Shown: positions 61,754 through 64,000 of the stretch, one piece after another
Position numbering within the stretch: the stretch's first letter is position 1
Layout: each line of letters starts with the position of its first letter
Source of the DNA: Pseudomonadales bacterium
Lineage (GTDB): Bacteria > Pseudomonadota > Gammaproteobacteria > Pseudomonadales > IMCC2047
Assembly (NCBI GenBank): GCA_024234615.1
Contig: JACKNY010000003.1
Location: 1-64,000, forward strand
Length of the DNA: 64,000 bases
Reading direction: 5' to 3'
Notes under the pieces: model-generated
What the model was told of the DNA's origin: nothing
Seen by the model: the letters and a program-made list of their open reading frames with translations, nothing else
Database searches by the model: none
Made by a program: the position numbers and the translations under genes

Positions 61754-62589
61754 TCAACGAAAAAAGTAATTCAGATCAAACGCATCCTTGCGCTTAAGCA
61801 CAAAATAAACAGCCCGCCCCAGCTTGTGGGCCAATATCGACATGGCTTTGCTCTTGCCGTGTTTCTTTTCCAATTTAGCCACGTAATCTTTGGCACGCTG
61901 GCTCTCGCGCATGAGCATGCAGGTTGCCTCACTAAAGGCCCATTTCAGATGAGCGTTACCGATCTTGCCGCCACCATAACCATAGAGTTTTCCCGCCGAT
62001 TCTTTGGCACACTTCACCAATCGCGCATAGGAACAAAAACTCTGCACCCGATCAAAGCGGTCGATATCGCCAATCTCATACATCAGGGTGAGCGCCAATA
62101 CTTGCCCAATACCCGGGACAGTTTGTAGGCGGTAGTAGGTGCGCGCATCGAACTGCTTGGCATGACGTACGATGTACGTTTTCCAGCTTGACGATTTCAT
62201 CATGAAGATGATCCGCCAGCTCTAAATCAATCTGGATATTCTTTTTTGTCGCTGGATCTGTGAATAACTCAATGACATGCTGGCGATTGCCTTTCTTGTT
62301 GATATTCTTCTCAAAGATGTCGGCATTGTATTGATGGTGGGTAATCTTGATGTGGGCCAGTAGTTCACTGCGAAAGCGTACCAGATTACGGCGTCGTCTC
62401 ATTAAGTCCCGTACGGGCCGTAATTCTGGCGGATAGGTATAGGCTAAAGGGAAGGTGCCACCCTTGATCAAGCGGGCTATTTTCTCGGAATCGATTTTAT
62501 CGGACTTGGCTTTACCCCCATGGATCGCCTTCATATACAGGGCGTGTCCGAGAATAAAGGTTATTCGGTCTCTCTTTCAGTTCCGGCAT
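61754..62589 (-). pseudogene. Broken IS110-family transposase
   Basis: The C-terminal half (61754 to about 62180) is a good Transposase_20 domain (RLQTVPGIGQVLALTLMYEI, then LVKCAKESAGKLYGYGGGKI); the upstream part reads KAIHGGKAKSDKIDSEKIAR of the DEDD domain. At least two frameshifts separate the pieces, near 62,180 and near 62,560, where MPELKERPNNLY changes frame to ILGHALYMKAI. The start of the protein with the first catalytic acids is missing. IS110-type elements of the IS1111 group are known to insert in attC sites, which fits the spot beside a cassette array. No end repeats found. Confidence 0.8.
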
Positions 62590-62745
62590 CCTATTGCTCG
62601 CTATTAGGTTGTACACTCATAACAAGTCTTTTTACCAATAAGTGAGAAAAGCCCTGTTAGCCCTAAAAGCTTTGGCTATTGTCATTTAACTGTATCTAAA
62701 AAGTAGTAATATACTGGCCCTCATTTCAAAAACTAAGTGGATACC

Positions 62746-63312
62746 ATGACTGTTGACCTAAATAGCCGTTACGGCCTAAACCCTGCGCATAGTGAAGTGG
62801 TAGAGGCGTGTAAAATTATTGAACCATGCAATGCTTTAGACATGGGCTGTTCCAATGGGCGTAATGCCTTATACCTGAGCCAGCTTGGCTTTAACGTAAT
62901 CGCAGTAGACAACAACCCAAGCGCTATTGATACGCTGCATCAAATTGTGAACGAAGAGGGAATAGCCAACATTAAGGCGCAGGTGTACGACATCAATAAT
63001 GCCGGGCTTGATGTGGATTATGGCTTTATTGCTTGCACCGTAACCTTAATGTTTCTCGACTCAGCTCGTGTTGATGCCGTTATTGCTGATATGCAAGAGC
63101 ATACTCTGCCCGGCGGTTATAACCTGATTGTTTGCGCTATGAGCACTGAAGAACACCCATGTCCAGTCCGCTTCCCATTTACCTTAAAAGCAGGGCAGTT
63201 GCGTGAGGCTTACGAGGGGTGGGAGCTGATTAAGTACAATGAAGATGTAGGTACTATGCACAATGGCGCGCAATTGCAGTTTGCGACCATTTTGGCACGG
63301 AAACCTAGCTAG
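62746..63312 (+). CDS. TehB-like SAM-dependent methyltransferase
   Basis: A 188-residue methyltransferase. The SAM-binding motif is NALDMGCSNGRNALYLSQLG near residue 30, then VIAVDNNPSAIDTL and an acidic motif. It matches the TehB family, which methylates tellurite or selenite and other thiol-reactive compounds; the physiological substrate is unknown. The ATG at 62746 fits the family N-terminus; a GTG 9 bases before is possible. No TehA is nearby. Confidence 0.85.
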   Translation: MTVDLNSRYGLNPAHSEVVEACKIIEPCNALDMGCSNGRNALYLSQLGFNVIAVDNNPSAIDTLHQIVNEEGIANIKAQVYDINNAGLDVDYGFIACTVTLMFLDSARVDAVIADMQEHTLPGGYNLIVCAMSTEEHPCPVRFPFTLKAGQLREAYEGWELIKYNEDVGTMHNGAQLQFATILARKPS

Positions 63313-63404
63313 GGAACCTAGTTAAATGAATGATGAAGAGCGAATTCTGGCAATTCTGAGGACAGTGCGGAACGGTGGTCGAAGTATTAAAAGTGGAGTT
63401 TTTC

Positions 63405-63782
63405 ATGCAACCCAAAAACATCGTGGCGCAGTTCATCGCTGATATCCAGGCCCAGCGTACTGATGAGGCAAAGACCTTGCTGGTTACTGAGGGGTTTGAA
63501 TATGTAGGGCCGAATATGCGTTTTCTTAGCCCGGATGACATGATGACCTACCAATTCGGTATGTTTGCCATCCAGAAAGACCTGATCCTCCGCCAGCTCA
63601 GTGCCGATGGGGAGCACGTGTTCGCGATCCTTGATTACCGGACCAACTTTGAACCGATCGGGGACGTACGGCTGGCAGTCTGGTTTCGTGTCCGAGACGA
63701 CAAAATCCAGACGGTTGAAGCCTTCTATAATGCGGCAGTGGTTGAAAACATGCTGGGGGGAAACCTCCCTTCAGTCAGCTGA
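63405..63782 (+). CDS. SnoaL/NTF2-like protein
   Basis: A 125-residue protein with the cone-shaped NTF2-like fold expected from its helix-helix start (NIVAQFIADIQAQRTDEAKT) and four strands (HVFAILDYRTNF, RLAVWFRVRDDKIQTVEAFY). Such proteins are small enzymes or binding proteins of broad function. The ATG at 63405 begins the domain; the earlier in-frame GTG is less likely. It stands 92 bases after the methyltransferase gene, so co-transcription is possible. Confidence 0.75.
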   Translation: MQPKNIVAQFIADIQAQRTDEAKTLLVTEGFEYVGPNMRFLSPDDMMTYQFGMFAIQKDLILRQLSADGEHVFAILDYRTNFEPIGDVRLAVWFRVRDDKIQTVEAFYNAAVVENMLGGNLPSVS

Positions 63783-63799
63783 AATAACGACGGAATACC

Positions 63800-63834
63800 G
63801 GTTATTAGTCCGGCCCTGTTAGGCCGGTAATACC
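63800..63834. repeat. REP-like hairpin
   Basis: GGTTATTAGTCCGGCC and GGCCGGTAATACC form an imperfect stem around CTGTTA. No T run follows in either direction, so it is more like a REP-type hairpin than a terminator. It directly abuts the next inverted repeat. Confidence 0.5.
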
Positions 63835-63905
63835 AGACACCCACCAATTAAAGAATGACAACAGGGCGGCAAAAGTCACGCTCGCAATTTGATTGGTGGG
63901 TGTCT
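63835..63905. repeat. 18-base inverted repeat flanking 35 bases
   Basis: AGACACCCACCAATTAAA at 63835-63852 matches the reverse complement of 63888-63905 (TTTGATTGGTGGGTGTCT) at 17 of 18 positions. The total length is 71 bases. It could be a tiny mobile unit (MITE or REP-type) or a regulatory structure ahead of the following gene. Confidence 0.65.
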
Positions 63906-63954
63906 AGTTTGAAAAGAGTATAATAGCGCCGAATTAAATTTCGCAGGATCGGCT

Positions 63955-64000
63955 ATGTCATCCAATCGTTCGCCAGACAAGCTCAACCAAGTTGTCATCC
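63955..64000 (+). CDS. Start of a gene cut by the window edge
   Basis: An ATG at 63955 opens a frame (MSSNRSPDKLNQVVI) to the window end, with AGGA about 10 bases upstream and a TATAAT box at 63919-63924. Only 15 residues are visible, so no function can be given. Confidence 0.45.
   Translation, partial: MSSNRSPDKLNQVVI

Noticed and set aside
62610..62665. Possible attC between CATAAC and GTTAGCC
   Set aside because: Only about 45 bases, without L boxes or mirrored arms, and no partner cassette core.

Overview
The window is chromosomal DNA of a gammaproteobacterium. Its backbone has nearly the gene order of Pseudomonas (hisD-hisG-murA-ibaG-mla, kdsD-kdsC-lptCAB-rpoN-hpf-ptsN-rapZ-npr, nitrilase-yhdP-rng-maf-mreDCB-gatCAB; lptG-lptF-pepA-holC-valS). 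The moderate GC and the protein sequences suggest a marine lineage near Cellvibrionales; that placement is inference.

Bases 1 to about 10,283 are one end of an integrative and conjugative element (ICE) of the PFGI-1/SPI-7 type. It carries, reading leftward, a Cro-like repressor, a PFGI-1-class ParB, a DUF2857 protein, an STY4528-family replication protein, a PFL_4669-family protein, a small basic protein and a ParM/StbA-like actin ATPase that runs off the left edge. A LexA/CI-type autocleaving repressor, an AlpA regulator, a small HTH protein and a tyrosine integrase lie at the right. The element ends in a 3' fragment of a tRNA-Leu(CAA) gene, the att repeat. An IS630 copy has split the replication gene at a TA dinucleotide. 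No conjugation (type IV secretion) gene is visible here; those should lie left of the window.

Bases 10,284-12,060 are a scarred junction: an ISL3-family element sits inside the remains of a small host gene. From 12,058 to 56,122 is the conserved core: c-di-GMP genes (PilZ, GGDEF), LPS export (lptFG, lptCAB, kdsDC), retrograde phospholipid transport (mlaFEDCB), peptidoglycan and shape (murA, mreBCD), nitrogen PTS and sigma-54, translation (valS, gatCAB), histidine synthesis (hisG, hisD), DegS-type envelope protease and others. The envelope genes are grouped in tight, often overlapping operons.

Bases 56,119-61,250 are a chromosomal integron: an IntI-type integrase transcribed leftward from a promoter region holding a LexA box, an attI region, and seven gene cassettes all pointing rightward, separated by six attC sites that can be delimited base by base, with half of a seventh. 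Most cassette products are lipoproteins, secreted or membrane proteins of unknown function. The array stops at a strong terminator, followed by sequence I cannot assign, a broken IS110-family transposase, a TehB-like methyltransferase, a SnoaL/NTF2-like protein and a pair of hairpins ahead of a gene cut by the window edge.
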